A stretch of 5,049 nucleotides of DNA from an uncultured Gammaproteobacteria bacterium. GTDB taxonomy: Bacteria; Pseudomonadota; Gammaproteobacteria; Pseudomonadales; UBA5518. Shown piece by piece: positions 1 to 5,049 of the stretch. The translations under genes and the position numbers were made by a program. The stretch covers positions 1-5,049 of the forward strand of contig CAIXOY010000512.1 in assembly GCA_903921135.1 (NCBI GenBank). The letters are read 5' to 3'. Below the pieces are notes generated by a model. The model saw only the letters and a list, made by a program, of their open reading frames with translations. It made no database searches and was not told the DNA's origin. How positions within the stretch are numbered: the stretch's first letter is position 1; the number at the start of each line of letters is the position of its first letter.

Positions 1-2328
1 CAGCGAACCGCTGGCAGGCGCACGCACGAAGATGTTCGAGAGGTCCGATGCCGTGCGCTTCGCCTCGTCGAGGCCCTCGAGGATGACGTCGTATTCCTCG
101 CCGTTCATGGTGAAGCGTGTGGCGCGGCGGGAGCCGAGCAAGGTCTCCAGCGTGCGGCCTACGGTTTCGACGCTGACGCCCAGATCACCGGCACGGTCAC
201 GGTCAACGTGCACGCGCACCTGGGGCTTGGTTTCCTTGTAATCGTGGTCCACCGACTGGATGCGCGGGTTCTTGGCGACGCGCTCGAGAATCTTGTCGCG
301 CCATTCGGCGAGTTCCTCGTAGGTACCGCCACCGATCACGAACTGCAGCGGTTTCTCGAAGCGCCCGCCCAGCCCCTGCGGCATCGTCGGAAACGCACGC
401 ACGCCCGGCACGGTGGCGGCCAGCCCGCCTGCCTCGGCCATGATGTCCCAGATCGGCGGTCGGCCCGTGTCCCAGTGCGGCAGGTTGATGATGGCAAGGC
501 CCTGGTTGAAGTTTTGCCCACCCCCGAAGCCACCCGGCACGCGCATCAGCATGCGCTCGATGTCGCCACGCTCCACGAGCGGCATCAGCAGTGATTCGAT
601 CTGGTCGACATGGCGCTGCGTGTACTCGTATGACGAGCCCTCTGGCGCGTTCATGAACATGAAGAAACTGCCGCGATCCTCTTGCGGCGCGAATTCCTCG
701 GGAATGGCGCGGTACAACACTGCGGTAGCACCGAGCATCAGCGCGAGCACGGCGAGTGCCAGCTCCGGGCGGCCCAGCACAGCGGCCAGCCACAGCCGGT
801 AGCGCAACTGGGACCGCTGGAAGAACGTGCCGAACCCGTGCTCCCCGTCGCCAGAGCGCAGCATCCACACGCTCATCGCCGGCGAGAGCGTGAGCGAGAC
901 CAGCATCGAGAACAGCACCGCAGCCGCCATGGCAACCGCGAATTCCGCGAAGAGCCTACCGATCTGGTCCTGCAGGAAGGTGATGGGCAGGAACACCGCC
1001 ACCAGCACCAGCGTGGTCGCCACCACCGCGAAGCCCACCTGGCGCGAGCCGAGGAAGGCCGCCACCAGCGGGCTCTCACCGGCGCGGATGCGACGGTGGA
1101 TGTTCTCCAGCACCACGATCGAGTCATCGACCACCAGGCCTATCGCCAGCACCAGCGCGAGCAGCGTGAGCAGGTTGATGCTGTAACCGAAAAAGTAGAG
1201 AACGATGCAGGTGGCCACCAGCGAAACCGGCACCGTAGCGGCCGGGATAAGCATGGCCCGAAGATCGCCCAGAAACACCAGCATCACCAGCATCACCAGC
1301 GCGGCGGCGATGCCAAGCGTGATGTAGACCTCCTCGATCGCGCTCTCGATGTAGACCGAGGAGTCGAAGCTCTGCAGGAGATGCATGCCTTCAGGCAGGG
1401 AGGCATCGATGCGCTCGCGCTCGGCCTTCACCGCGCGCGCCACGGCGAGCGTGTTGCTGTTGCTCTGCTTGATGATGCCGATGCCCACCATGGGCACGCC
1501 GTTGGCGCGGAATTGCCGGCGGTTCTCGGCTGCGCCCAACTCCACCGTGGCGACATCGCCCAGGCGCACGAGATAACCATCGCTGCCCTTGCCCACCACG
1601 AGACTGCGGAAATCCTCTGCGGTGCGGTAACCACGCTCGAGCCGGACCACGAAATCCCGTTCAACGGAACGGATGGTGCCGGCGGGTAGCTCGACGTTCT
1701 CCCGCTGCAGCACCGCCTCGATGTCGGCTACGGTCAGGTTGCGGGCAGCGAGCGCACGGCGGTCGAGCCAGATACGCATCGCATAATCCAGACCGCCACT
1801 CACCCGCACACGCGCCACGCCATCAATGGTGGCGAGACGATCGGCAACAAAGCGGTTGCCGTAGTCGGTGAGCTCGAGGCGGTCCATGCGCTCGCTCACC
1901 AGACTCAGCCAGAGGATCACGCGATCGGAGGCATCCTGCTTGGCGACGACCGGGCTGTCGGCCTCGCGCGGGAGGTCTTTCAGCACGGTGCTCACGCGAT
2001 CGCGCACATCGTTGGCGGCGTCGTCGATGTCGCGCGCAAGGGAGAACTGGATCTCGACGGTGGAGCGCCCGTCGCCGCTGGTAGAGGACACCGACTCGAT
2101 ACCCGCGATGCCCGCGATGCGCTCCTCGATGGGCTGGGTGATACGCGTTTCCACCACGGCCGCGGCGGCACCGCGGTACTCGGTGTCGATGGTGACGACG
2201 GGGGGGTCGGTCTCGGGGTATTCGCTGAGCGGCAGCAGATCGAAGGCGACCGCGCCGAAGGCCATCAGGAGCAGGCTGATGACGGCCGCGAAGACGGGCC
2301 GGCGCACCGAGACATCGGAGATGATCAT
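1..2328 (-). CDS. RND efflux transporter permease subunit (HAE1/AcrB type), C-terminus beyond window
   Basis: This is an inner-membrane proton/drug antiporter of the AcrB/MexB superfamily, which exports hydrophobic compounds through a periplasmic adaptor and an outer-membrane channel. Reading the minus strand gives 776 uninterrupted codons of the roughly 1,030 usual for the family, and the frame is still open at the left edge. Visible landmarks are an N-terminal SVRRPVF motif with TM1 (about residues 10-30), then a periplasmic porter region to about 330. TM2 starts near 336, and TM4 contains GLVVDDSIVVLEN with the proton-relay pair Asp401/Asp402 (AcrB Asp407/408). TM5-TM6 end in SLTLSP (about 479-483), TM7 is at about 520-540, and EEFAPQEDRG (544-553) opens the second porter half. 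The start is ATG at 2328, which overlaps the adaptor's stop as ATGA. No clear Shine-Dalgarno precedes it, so translational coupling is likely. The family is certain from the sequence; the substrate cannot be told. The second half of the proton relay (Lys940/Arg971 in AcrB) lies outside the window. Confidence 0.96.
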   Translation of the reverse strand, partial: MIISDVSVRRPVFAAVISLLLMAFGAVAFDLLPLSEYPETDPPVVTIDTEYRGAAAAVVETRITQPIEERIAGIAGIESVSSTSGDGRSTVEIQFSLARDIDDAANDVRDRVSTVLKDLPREADSPVVAKQDASDRVILWLSLVSERMDRLELTDYGNRFVADRLATIDGVARVRVSGGLDYAMRIWLDRRALAARNLTVADIEAVLQRENVELPAGTIRSVERDFVVRLERGYRTAEDFRSLVVGKGSDGYLVRLGDVATVELGAAENRRQFRANGVPMVGIGIIKQSNSNTLAVARAVKAERERIDASLPEGMHLLQSFDSSVYIESAIEEVYITLGIAAALVMLVMLVFLGDLRAMLIPAATVPVSLVATCIVLYFFGYSINLLTLLALVLAIGLVVDDSIVVLENIHRRIRAGESPLVAAFLGSRQVGFAVVATTLVLVAVFLPITFLQDQIGRLFAEFAVAMAAAVLFSMLVSLTLSPAMSVWMLRSGDGEHGFGTFFQRSQLRYRLWLAAVLGRPELALAVLALMLGATAVLYRAIPEEFAPQEDRGSFFMFMNAPEGSSYEYTQRHVDQIESLLMPLVERGDIERMLMRVPGGFGGGQNFNQGLAIINLPHWDTGRPPIWDIMAEAGGLAATVPGVRAFPTMPQGLGGRFEKPLQFVIGGGTYEELAEWRDKILERVAKNPRIQSVDHDYKETKPQVRVHVDRDRAGDLGVSVETVGRTLETLLGSRRATRFTMNGEEYDVILEGLDEAKRTASDLSNIFVRAPASGSL

Positions 2329-3398
2329 GGCGTGCGCGGCAACTCGCGGGGATCGACAGGATCACCCGGACGCACCGAGGTGATGCCCTCAGTGATCACC
2401 GTATCCCCGACAGAGAGGCCTTTGTTTACCTCGACGAAACCCGGCGTGCGCTGCCCCACTTCCACATCCACACGCTCCACCCGGTTCCCGTCGGCAGCGT
2501 TCACGCGCAGCACGTAGTGCTCGCGCTGGTAGTGGATGACGCTCTCCTCGGGAATCACCAGCGCCTTGCGCTGCGCGCTCTGCACCAGCACGTTCATCAG
2601 CATGCCGGGCTTGAGCGCGAGATCGCGGTTGTCGATCCGCGCGCGCAGCATCACCGAGCGGTCCACCGGGTTCACGCGCGAATCGATCCCGATCACCTCG
2701 CCCGAAAAGCTGCGACCGGCCAATGCCGGCGTGGTGGCGGTGACAGGCTGCCCGGTGCGCAGACTCCCGAGGAGTATCGAGGGCACGGGGAAGTCGAGCC
2801 GCAGGCTCGCGATGTCGTCCAGCGTGGTGATGACGGTTTGCGGCGTGACCAGCGCGCCCGCACTCGCGCCGCGCAGGCCAAGCACGCCAGAGAAGGGCGC
2901 GCGGATGGTGCGATCTGCAAGGGCGGCCTGCGCGGCCGCAACGCGAGCGCGCGCGACATCGCGCAAGGTACGGCGCTCGTCGAGTTGATTGGCGGGCAGG
3001 GATTTGCGCGCCACCAGCGACTCGATGCGCCGCACCTCGCGCTCCTGCTCGGTGAGAAAGCTGCTCGCCTCGGCGAGCTTCGCGCGCTCCTCGTCCTGCA
3101 CCAGCGTGACGAGCAGCTCGTCCGCCGCGACCACCTGCCCGTCAGTGAAGCGGATCCCGTCTATGAATTCGGTGACGGTGGAGCGGATCTCGATCGACTC
3201 CCAGGACGCCGTGCTGCCGAGCGCCTCGATGCGGTCCTCGATATCGCGCTCGGCCGCAGCGGCCACACCCACGGTACGCAATCCGGGCACGAAGGCATTC
3301 GACGAGGTTTCGCGGGGGACGAAAATGAAACGCAGCGACACGGCGAGTGCCGCTACGACGACGCAGGCGGCTGCCACCGTACGCAGGCTCATCCGCAT
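2325..3398 (-). CDS. RND efflux periplasmic adaptor (membrane fusion protein, HlyD/AcrA type)
   Basis: This 357-residue protein is a normal-length adaptor that bridges the RND pump to an outer-membrane channel. A hydrophobic N-terminal segment (about 7-26) would act as an inner-membrane anchor or uncleaved signal. Cys12 lies in that segment, but it lacks a proper lipobox (no Leu at -3, very short n-region), so a lipoprotein is unlikely. The first half of the biotinyl-lipoyl-like domain spans about 60-98 with GIRFTDGQVV. A charged alpha-helical hairpin follows (about 100-160), and the second lipoyl half carries RTIRAPFSGVLGLR (163-176). A beta-barrel region (about 190-275) includes LKPGM (262-266), and the membrane-proximal domain ends with GDTVITEGI (331-339). 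The start is ATG at 3398 because an in-frame TAA lies at 3408-3410 and a TAAGG ribosome site sits 7 bases upstream; the ATG two codons later would be too far away. Its stop overlaps the pump start by 4 bp, indicating one operon with the adaptor first. Confidence 0.95.
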   Translation of the reverse strand: MRMSLRTVAAACVVVAALAVSLRFIFVPRETSSNAFVPGLRTVGVAAAAERDIEDRIEALGSTASWESIEIRSTVTEFIDGIRFTDGQVVAADELLVTLVQDEERAKLAEASSFLTEQEREVRRIESLVARKSLPANQLDERRTLRDVARARVAAAQAALADRTIRAPFSGVLGLRGASAGALVTPQTVITTLDDIASLRLDFPVPSILLGSLRTGQPVTATTPALAGRSFSGEVIGIDSRVNPVDRSVMLRARIDNRDLALKPGMLMNVLVQSAQRKALVIPEESVIHYQREHYVLRVNAADGNRVERVDVEVGQRTPGFVEVNKGLSVGDTVITEGITSVRPGDPVDPRELPRTP

Positions 3399-3405
3399 GT
3401 CGCTG

Positions 3406-3410
3406 CCTTA
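3406..3410 (-). promoter_or_regulatory. Ribosome binding site of the adaptor gene
   Basis: On the minus strand TAAGG lies 7 bases before the ATG at 3398. It also contains the in-frame stop that limits how far the adaptor can extend upstream, so it decides the start. The match to the Shine-Dalgarno consensus is modest. Confidence 0.55.
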
Positions 3411-3501
3411 CTGCGCATCCTGTTACTGCCCCACATGTGATTGCTCCAGCGTATCCGCGACATCCTAATGCAGCGGCCCGGGACCGCGCCAATCCCGCCC
3501 G

Positions 3502-3510
3502 AGTATCTCA
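3502..3510 (-). promoter_or_regulatory. Candidate extended -10 promoter of the efflux operon
   Basis: On the minus strand the sequence TGA-GATACT gives an extended -10 (TG plus one base) with a hexamer matching TATAAT at 4 of 6 positions, including the key second A and last T. No good -35 lies 16-18 bases upstream, which an extended -10 promoter can tolerate. The start point would fall near 3496, leaving a leader of roughly 100 bases before the adaptor ATG. This is inferred from motif and position only. Confidence 0.3.
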
Positions 3511-3511
3511 A

Positions 3512-3531
3512 ATCAGTAACGAGAAACTGAT
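3512..3531. promoter_or_regulatory. Inverted repeat ATCAGT-N8-ACTGAT, candidate repressor operator
   Basis: Two perfect 6-bp arms (3512-3517 and 3526-3531) are separated by 8 bases. The 20-bp element lies directly upstream of the candidate -10 and covers the place where the -35 would be. A dimeric repressor such as a TetR-family protein, which commonly controls RND pumps, would bind at such a position. No regulator gene is adjacent, so the binding protein is unknown. A 6-bp perfect arm pair can also arise by chance. Confidence 0.4.
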
Positions 3532-3545
3532 GCCTCTAGGGTGGA

Positions 3546-3563
3546 TCGAGTGAACCAACTCGA
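3546..3563. repeat. Inverted repeat TCGAGT-N6-ACTCGA
   Basis: Two perfect 6-bp arms (3546-3551 and 3558-3563) surround a 6-base spacer. Its centre is 33 bp, about three helical turns, from the centre of the neighbouring inverted repeat at 3512-3531. Both arms end in AGT on the left side, but the two elements are not clear copies of one another. It could be a second regulator site upstream of the pump operon or a chance palindrome. Confidence 0.35.
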
Positions 3564-3593
3564 GAGGGAAAGCCGCCGTTTTAAGAAGGTTTA

Positions 3594-3624
3594 CGCTGAG
3601 TAGCGCCTCGAAGTCAGACCTGAC
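3594..3624. repeat. Two short inverted repeats downstream of the zinc-finger gene
   Basis: CGCT-GAGT-AGCG occupies 3594-3605 and GTCAG-AC-CTGAC occupies 3613-3624. Both lie between the zinc-finger gene's stop and the pump operon's upstream region. Read on the minus strand, neither is followed by a run of T, so they do not form a convincing Rho-independent terminator. They may be remnants or weak protein sites; the evidence is only the symmetry. Confidence 0.25.
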
Positions 3625-3645
3625 CAACCTGATGGCCTTTAGGAT

Positions 3646-4149
3646 TCAATCGCTATTTCGCAAATCAGATGAATTGACGAGAGAGTTTTGCAGCAGTGCA
3701 AGTATTTGTCCTGTGTTGTCCGATGTATCGACCACCGCGCGCATTACCTGCCCAGCGGCAACGCTAATCAGTCCAAGAGAAACCAATCCGATAGATATCA
3801 AAAAGCTAATAGGATCGGGTGCAGGCAAAGAAACGAAAAAGCCGATTGCTCCAACTACCACGCCTAGCCAGCCGAAGAAGGCAGTGAGCTTTGCCAATGC
3901 CCGGGCAGTTTCATACGACGATGAGTACGACGTCGTGCGTGTCTGGTCAACGACCGTTCGCACCTGATCCATGCCAAATGCGTATTTGTTAGTCTCAGAT
4001 TTATCCGGCGCGTACTCGTTAACTTCAGCTTTGCCCGCTACGTAGTCCTCCGGCTGTTCAGGCGGTGTACCGTCTGGCTTGGCGCCGCACTGCCAGCAGT
4101 CCTCAAATGTGTCCTCGTTGCTCTCGGTACACTTAACGCATGTCCACAT
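3646..4149 (-). CDS. Small membrane protein with N-terminal RanBP2-like zinc finger; function unknown
   Basis: I do not recognise this 167-residue protein by name. Residues 2-21 fit W-x-C-x2-C-x3-N-x6-C-x2-C exactly (Trp2, Cys4, Cys7, Asn11, Cys18, Cys21), the spacing of RanBP2-type zinc fingers, so a four-cysteine zinc site at the extreme N-terminus is very likely. Residues 34-63 form three imperfect 10-residue repeats with tyrosines at 36, 46 and 56, followed by a Ser/Tyr/Thr-rich stretch (72-80). Two hydrophobic helices (about 88-109 and 112-133) separated by a proline-rich turn form a membrane hairpin, and a polar tail holds RAVVDTSDNTGQI (137-149). With no signal peptide ahead of the finger, both ends probably face the cytoplasm. 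The start is ATG at 4149, 7 bases after a GGAGGG; a GTG at 4164 would swallow that ribosome site. Base composition is unlike its neighbours (25 and 23 G+C per 60 bases at 3661-3720 and 3781-3840), suggesting separate acquisition. A role in sensing or protein docking at the membrane is only a guess. Confidence 0.85.
   Translation of the reverse strand: MWTCVKCTESNEDTFEDCWQCGAKPDGTPPEQPEDYVAGKAEVNEYAPDKSETNKYAFGMDQVRTVVDQTRTTSYSSSYETARALAKLTAFFGWLGVVVGAIGFFVSLPAPDPISFLISIGLVSLGLISVAAGQVMRAVVDTSDNTGQILALLQNSLVNSSDLRNSD
3961..4050 (-). repeat. Three tandem 30-bp units inside the zinc-finger gene
   Basis: Codons 34-63 fall into three 10-residue units: EDYVAGKAEV, NEYAPDKSET and NKYAFGMDQV. They share the pattern acidic/Asn, charged, Tyr, Ala/Val, x, Gly/Asp, Lys/Met, x, Glu/Gln, Val/Thr. 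At DNA level, 3980-3999 and 4010-4029 are exactly 30 bp apart and match at 14 of 20 bases, so the similarity is not only in the protein. This looks like an old internal duplication in the linker between zinc finger and membrane hairpin. Confidence 0.5.
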
Positions 4150-4156
4150 CACGATT

Positions 4157-4162
4157 CCCTCC
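4157..4162 (-). promoter_or_regulatory. Strong ribosome binding site that sets the zinc-finger gene start
   Basis: The minus strand reads GGAGGG followed by a 7-base spacer to the ATG at 4149. It overlaps codons that would be read if translation began at the in-frame GTG at 4164, so it argues for the shorter 167-residue product, which begins directly with the finger's Met-Trp-Thr-Cys. Confidence 0.8.
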
Positions 4163-4222
4163 ACAGCTACTCTGGTTGATCAAGACGGATTGAGGTGGGC
4201 AACCCGTTTCCGCTGTCTGATG

Positions 4223-4246
4223 CGCTCGGAGTGAGACTCGCCGCAA
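4223..4246 (+). repeat. Direct repeat copy 1 (core GTGAGACTCGCCGCAA)
   Basis: The 16-base core at 4231-4246 recurs at 4789-4804 with one difference (G to A at the tenth base). Similarity extends leftward through a CGCT-containing flank with one insertion and a few mismatches, giving about 24 related bases. This copy lies upstream of the zinc-finger gene. Confidence 0.5.
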
Positions 4247-4309
4247 GTCGTAGGGGGTAGTGTGATGAAAATGACGCTCTTTTGAAATTGCCAAGCCCAG
4301 TTACCAATC

Positions 4310-4339
4310 GGCCGAACAGCATTACCACAGTTTTCGGCC
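4310..4339. repeat. Inverted repeat GGCCGAA-N16-TTCGGCC
   Basis: Perfect 7-bp arms at 4310-4316 and 4333-4339 enclose a 16-base loop. Neither strand shows a T-run directly after the second arm, so it is not a standard terminator. Its role is unknown. Confidence 0.3.
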
Positions 4340-4443
4340 TAGCGGCCTGCACGAACTTGATGAACCGAACGAATTGGCTTCAGGGAAACTTAGACTTGGC
4401 GTCCGATCTCGCCCCCGGTTTCTAGCGTAGGCTCGCTTCAGTG

Positions 4444-4570
4444 GTGCTCCTCCGGCTCTGCGGAAAGACGTGGACTGAGCATGCAGCCAACAAAGCGACA
4501 ACCCCCTGAGGCCTCCTTAGCTTTGAACCTGTGGAGATGAAGTCGGAATTCGAGTGCACCTCCGGCTCCG
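4444..4570 (+). repeat. Pair of 17-bp direct repeats spaced 110 bp
   Basis: GTGCTCCTCCGGCTCTG (4444-4460) and GTGCACCTCCGGCTCCG (4554-4570) match at 15 of 17 bases and start exactly 110 bp apart. The DNA between them includes a small hairpin (4506-4511 with 4515-4520, one G-T pair) but no T-run. No gene is visible across the pair. They may be part of a longer degenerate repeat. Confidence 0.4.
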
Positions 4571-4779
4571 AGGGGTAGGCAAACGCGCTGGATCGTGGTT
4601 AGCGGGTCCCGCGGTGTCTGGTCATGCTCTGCAGGGCTGAGGGGCACTCTCGCCGCACTTAGCTGCGCCATCCTGATATGTCTTGGCCCCGAGCACCTGC
4701 CGTGCTGTTCGGTCAGTCGTAGGAACGCAAGCGCGCAGAGCTCGCTACGGTCGGTCTGGGGGGGGAATTGAACTCCGGA

Positions 4780-4804
4780 CGCTTCCGCGTGAGACTCACC
4801 GCAA
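4780..4804 (+). repeat. Direct repeat copy 2 (core GTGAGACTCACCGCAA)
   Basis: This copy lies about 560 bp from the first, in the same orientation. In this copy the core starts with a perfect 11-bp palindrome, GTGAG-A-CTCAC (4789-4799), which is imperfect in copy 1. It lies about 90 bases upstream of the gshA start. It could be a dispersed intergenic repeat, a protein site, or the trace of a duplication. Confidence 0.5.
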
Positions 4805-4843
4805 ACACTAATCGGGCACTTCGGCTCCCCGCCTGTATCTGTA

Positions 4844-4858
4844 CGGCCCCCCGGGCCG
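4844..4858 (+). repeat. GC hairpin CGGCCC-CCC-GGGCCG before gshA
   Basis: Perfect 6-bp all-GC arms (4844-4849 and 4853-4858) enclose a 3-base loop. The structure ends 36 bases before the ATG of gshA and is not followed by T residues. If it lies in the gshA leader it would be a stable RNA hairpin that could affect the transcript, but nothing in the sequence shows a regulatory mechanism. Confidence 0.35.
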
Positions 4859-4894
4859 ACACTACACTGCGCCGACCTTGCGGCACCGGCCGCG

Positions 4895-5049
4895 ATGGTT
4901 GAGAGGAGCGCATCGCTGGTGCCGCAGTTCGCGCAACGCATCGAGAGCCTTGAACGCGAGGCGGGCAGCCCGCTCTCAGGCCGGCTGCTGCGTGGCCTGG
5001 AAAAAGAGAGCCTCCGCGTCACACCGGCCGGTCAACTCGCGCAGACCCC
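4895..5049 (+). CDS. gshA: Glutamate-cysteine ligase, E. coli type, N-terminal 51 codons
   Basis: This cytoplasmic enzyme makes gamma-glutamylcysteine from glutamate, cysteine and ATP, the first step of glutathione synthesis. Only the N-terminus is present; the frame is open at the right edge. The stretch RGLEKESLRVTPAGQL (residues 33-48) closely resembles the E. coli GshA segment RGLERETLRVNADGTL, and Glu36/Glu38 line up with E. coli Glu27/Glu29 in the metal-binding active site. The start is uncertain. ATG at 4895 has no clear ribosome site. GTG at 4919 follows AGAGGAG with a 10-base spacer and would put the conserved glutamates at 28 and 30, almost exactly as in E. coli. I give the outer ATG as the conservative bound, but the GTG is a serious alternative. 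The gene is divergent from the zinc-finger gene, and nothing suggests it is co-regulated with the efflux operon. Confidence 0.87.
   Translation, partial: MVERSASLVPQFAQRIESLEREAGSPLSGRLLRGLEKESLRVTPAGQLAQT
4902..4908 (+). promoter_or_regulatory. Purine-rich ribosome site favouring a GTG start for gshA
   Basis: AGAGGAG lies 10 bases before the in-frame GTG at 4919 and within the coding frame if translation starts at ATG 4895. No comparable site precedes the ATG, so this element is the main evidence for the shorter GshA. Confidence 0.4.

Larger units (their letters stand above)
4165..4894. other. Long stretch without a convincing gene, between the zinc-finger gene and gshA
   Basis: About 730 bases hold no reading frame with a recognisable product, ribosome site or domain. 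The longest frame (minus strand, 4438-5022) would run antisense through the start of gshA and shows no family features. The stretch contains two pairs of short direct repeats (4223-4246 with 4780-4804; 4444-4460 with 4554-4570), two hairpin-forming inverted repeats (4310-4339, 4844-4858) and an eight-G run at 4758-4765. It must carry the promoters for both flanking, divergently transcribed genes, but I see no strong sigma70 pair. It may be decayed coding or mobile DNA. Confidence 0.55.

Noticed and set aside
1276..1299. CACCAGCAT repeated 2.7 times
   Set aside because: It encodes LVMLVMLV in transmembrane helix 2 of the RND pump, so the repetition follows from hydrophobic codons.
682..1689. 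335-codon open frame on the plus strand, antisense to the RND gene
   Set aside because: It is antisense to an intact, well-conserved transporter and its product is a low-complexity His/Arg/Gln-rich sequence with no domain. Long antisense frames are expected in GC-rich genes.
2200..2206. Seven-G run as a possible slippage or phase-variation tract
   Set aside because: It encodes the Pro42-Pro43 pair with the frame intact on both sides, and the length is modest for a high-GC genome.
2517..3440. 307-codon open frame on the plus strand, antisense to the adaptor gene
   Set aside because: It shadows the adaptor coding sequence and has no family motif or ribosome site.
4268..4294. Possible minus-strand promoter TTGGCA-N15-CATTTT before the zinc-finger gene
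   Set aside because: The -35 is good (5 of 6), but the spacer is short and the -10 matches only 3 of 6, too weak to annotate.
4167..4352. 61-codon minus-strand frame just upstream of the zinc-finger gene
   Set aside because: No ribosome site or recognisable feature; part of it is the 24-bp direct repeat, so it is more likely intergenic.
4758..4780. Minus-strand GGAGTTCAATTCC resembling a tRNA or tmRNA T-arm, considered as an attachment-site remnant
   Set aside because: Only three stem pairs form and no acceptor, anticodon or D arm can be found around it.
4165..4894. Integron attC site or CRISPR array in the gene-free interval
   Set aside because: No GTTRRRY/RYYYAAC pair in the right arrangement and no regularly spaced repeat series were found.
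4438..5022. 194-codon minus-strand frame ending upstream of gshA
   Set aside because: It begins antisense within the conserved gshA N-terminus, lacks recognisable motifs, and has a composition typical of translated non-coding GC-rich DNA.

Overview
The window is about 5 kb of bacterial chromosome. Most of it is GC-rich: for example, 2941-3000 has 42 G+C in 60 bases. The proteins point to a Gram-negative bacterium and, by inference, a gammaproteobacterium. The evidence is a tripartite RND efflux pair plus the N-terminus of an E. coli-type glutamate-cysteine ligase (GshA).

Layout: (i) 1-3398, minus strand, is a two-gene efflux operon. A periplasmic adaptor (membrane fusion protein) comes first and overlaps an HAE1-type RND pump by 4 bp (ATGA). 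The pump runs off the left edge with 776 residues visible. No outer-membrane channel gene and no regulator gene is visible. (ii) 3399-3645 is the operon's upstream region. It holds several short inverted repeats, one abutting a plausible extended -10 promoter, so it is a candidate operator region. (iii) 3646-4149, minus strand, is a small gene of clearly lower GC (38-42% in sampled 60-base stretches). It encodes an N-terminal zinc finger matching the RanBP2-type spacing, three 10-residue tandem repeats with a fixed tyrosine, and a two-helix membrane hairpin. Its function is not recognised. (iv) 4165-4894 is about 730 bases with no convincing gene, containing several short direct and inverted repeats. 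(v) 4895 to the right edge, plus strand, is the first 51 codons of gshA.

The adaptor and pump would work together as an inner-membrane/periplasmic proton-driven exporter, needing an outer-membrane channel encoded elsewhere. The zinc-finger gene lies upstream on the same strand, and no convincing intrinsic terminator separates it from the pump operon, but its composition suggests it was acquired separately. gshA is transcribed away from the rest and looks like the conserved flanking chromosome. The zinc-finger membrane protein and its repeat-rich surroundings are the least ordinary part of the window; nothing here proves a new multi-gene system.
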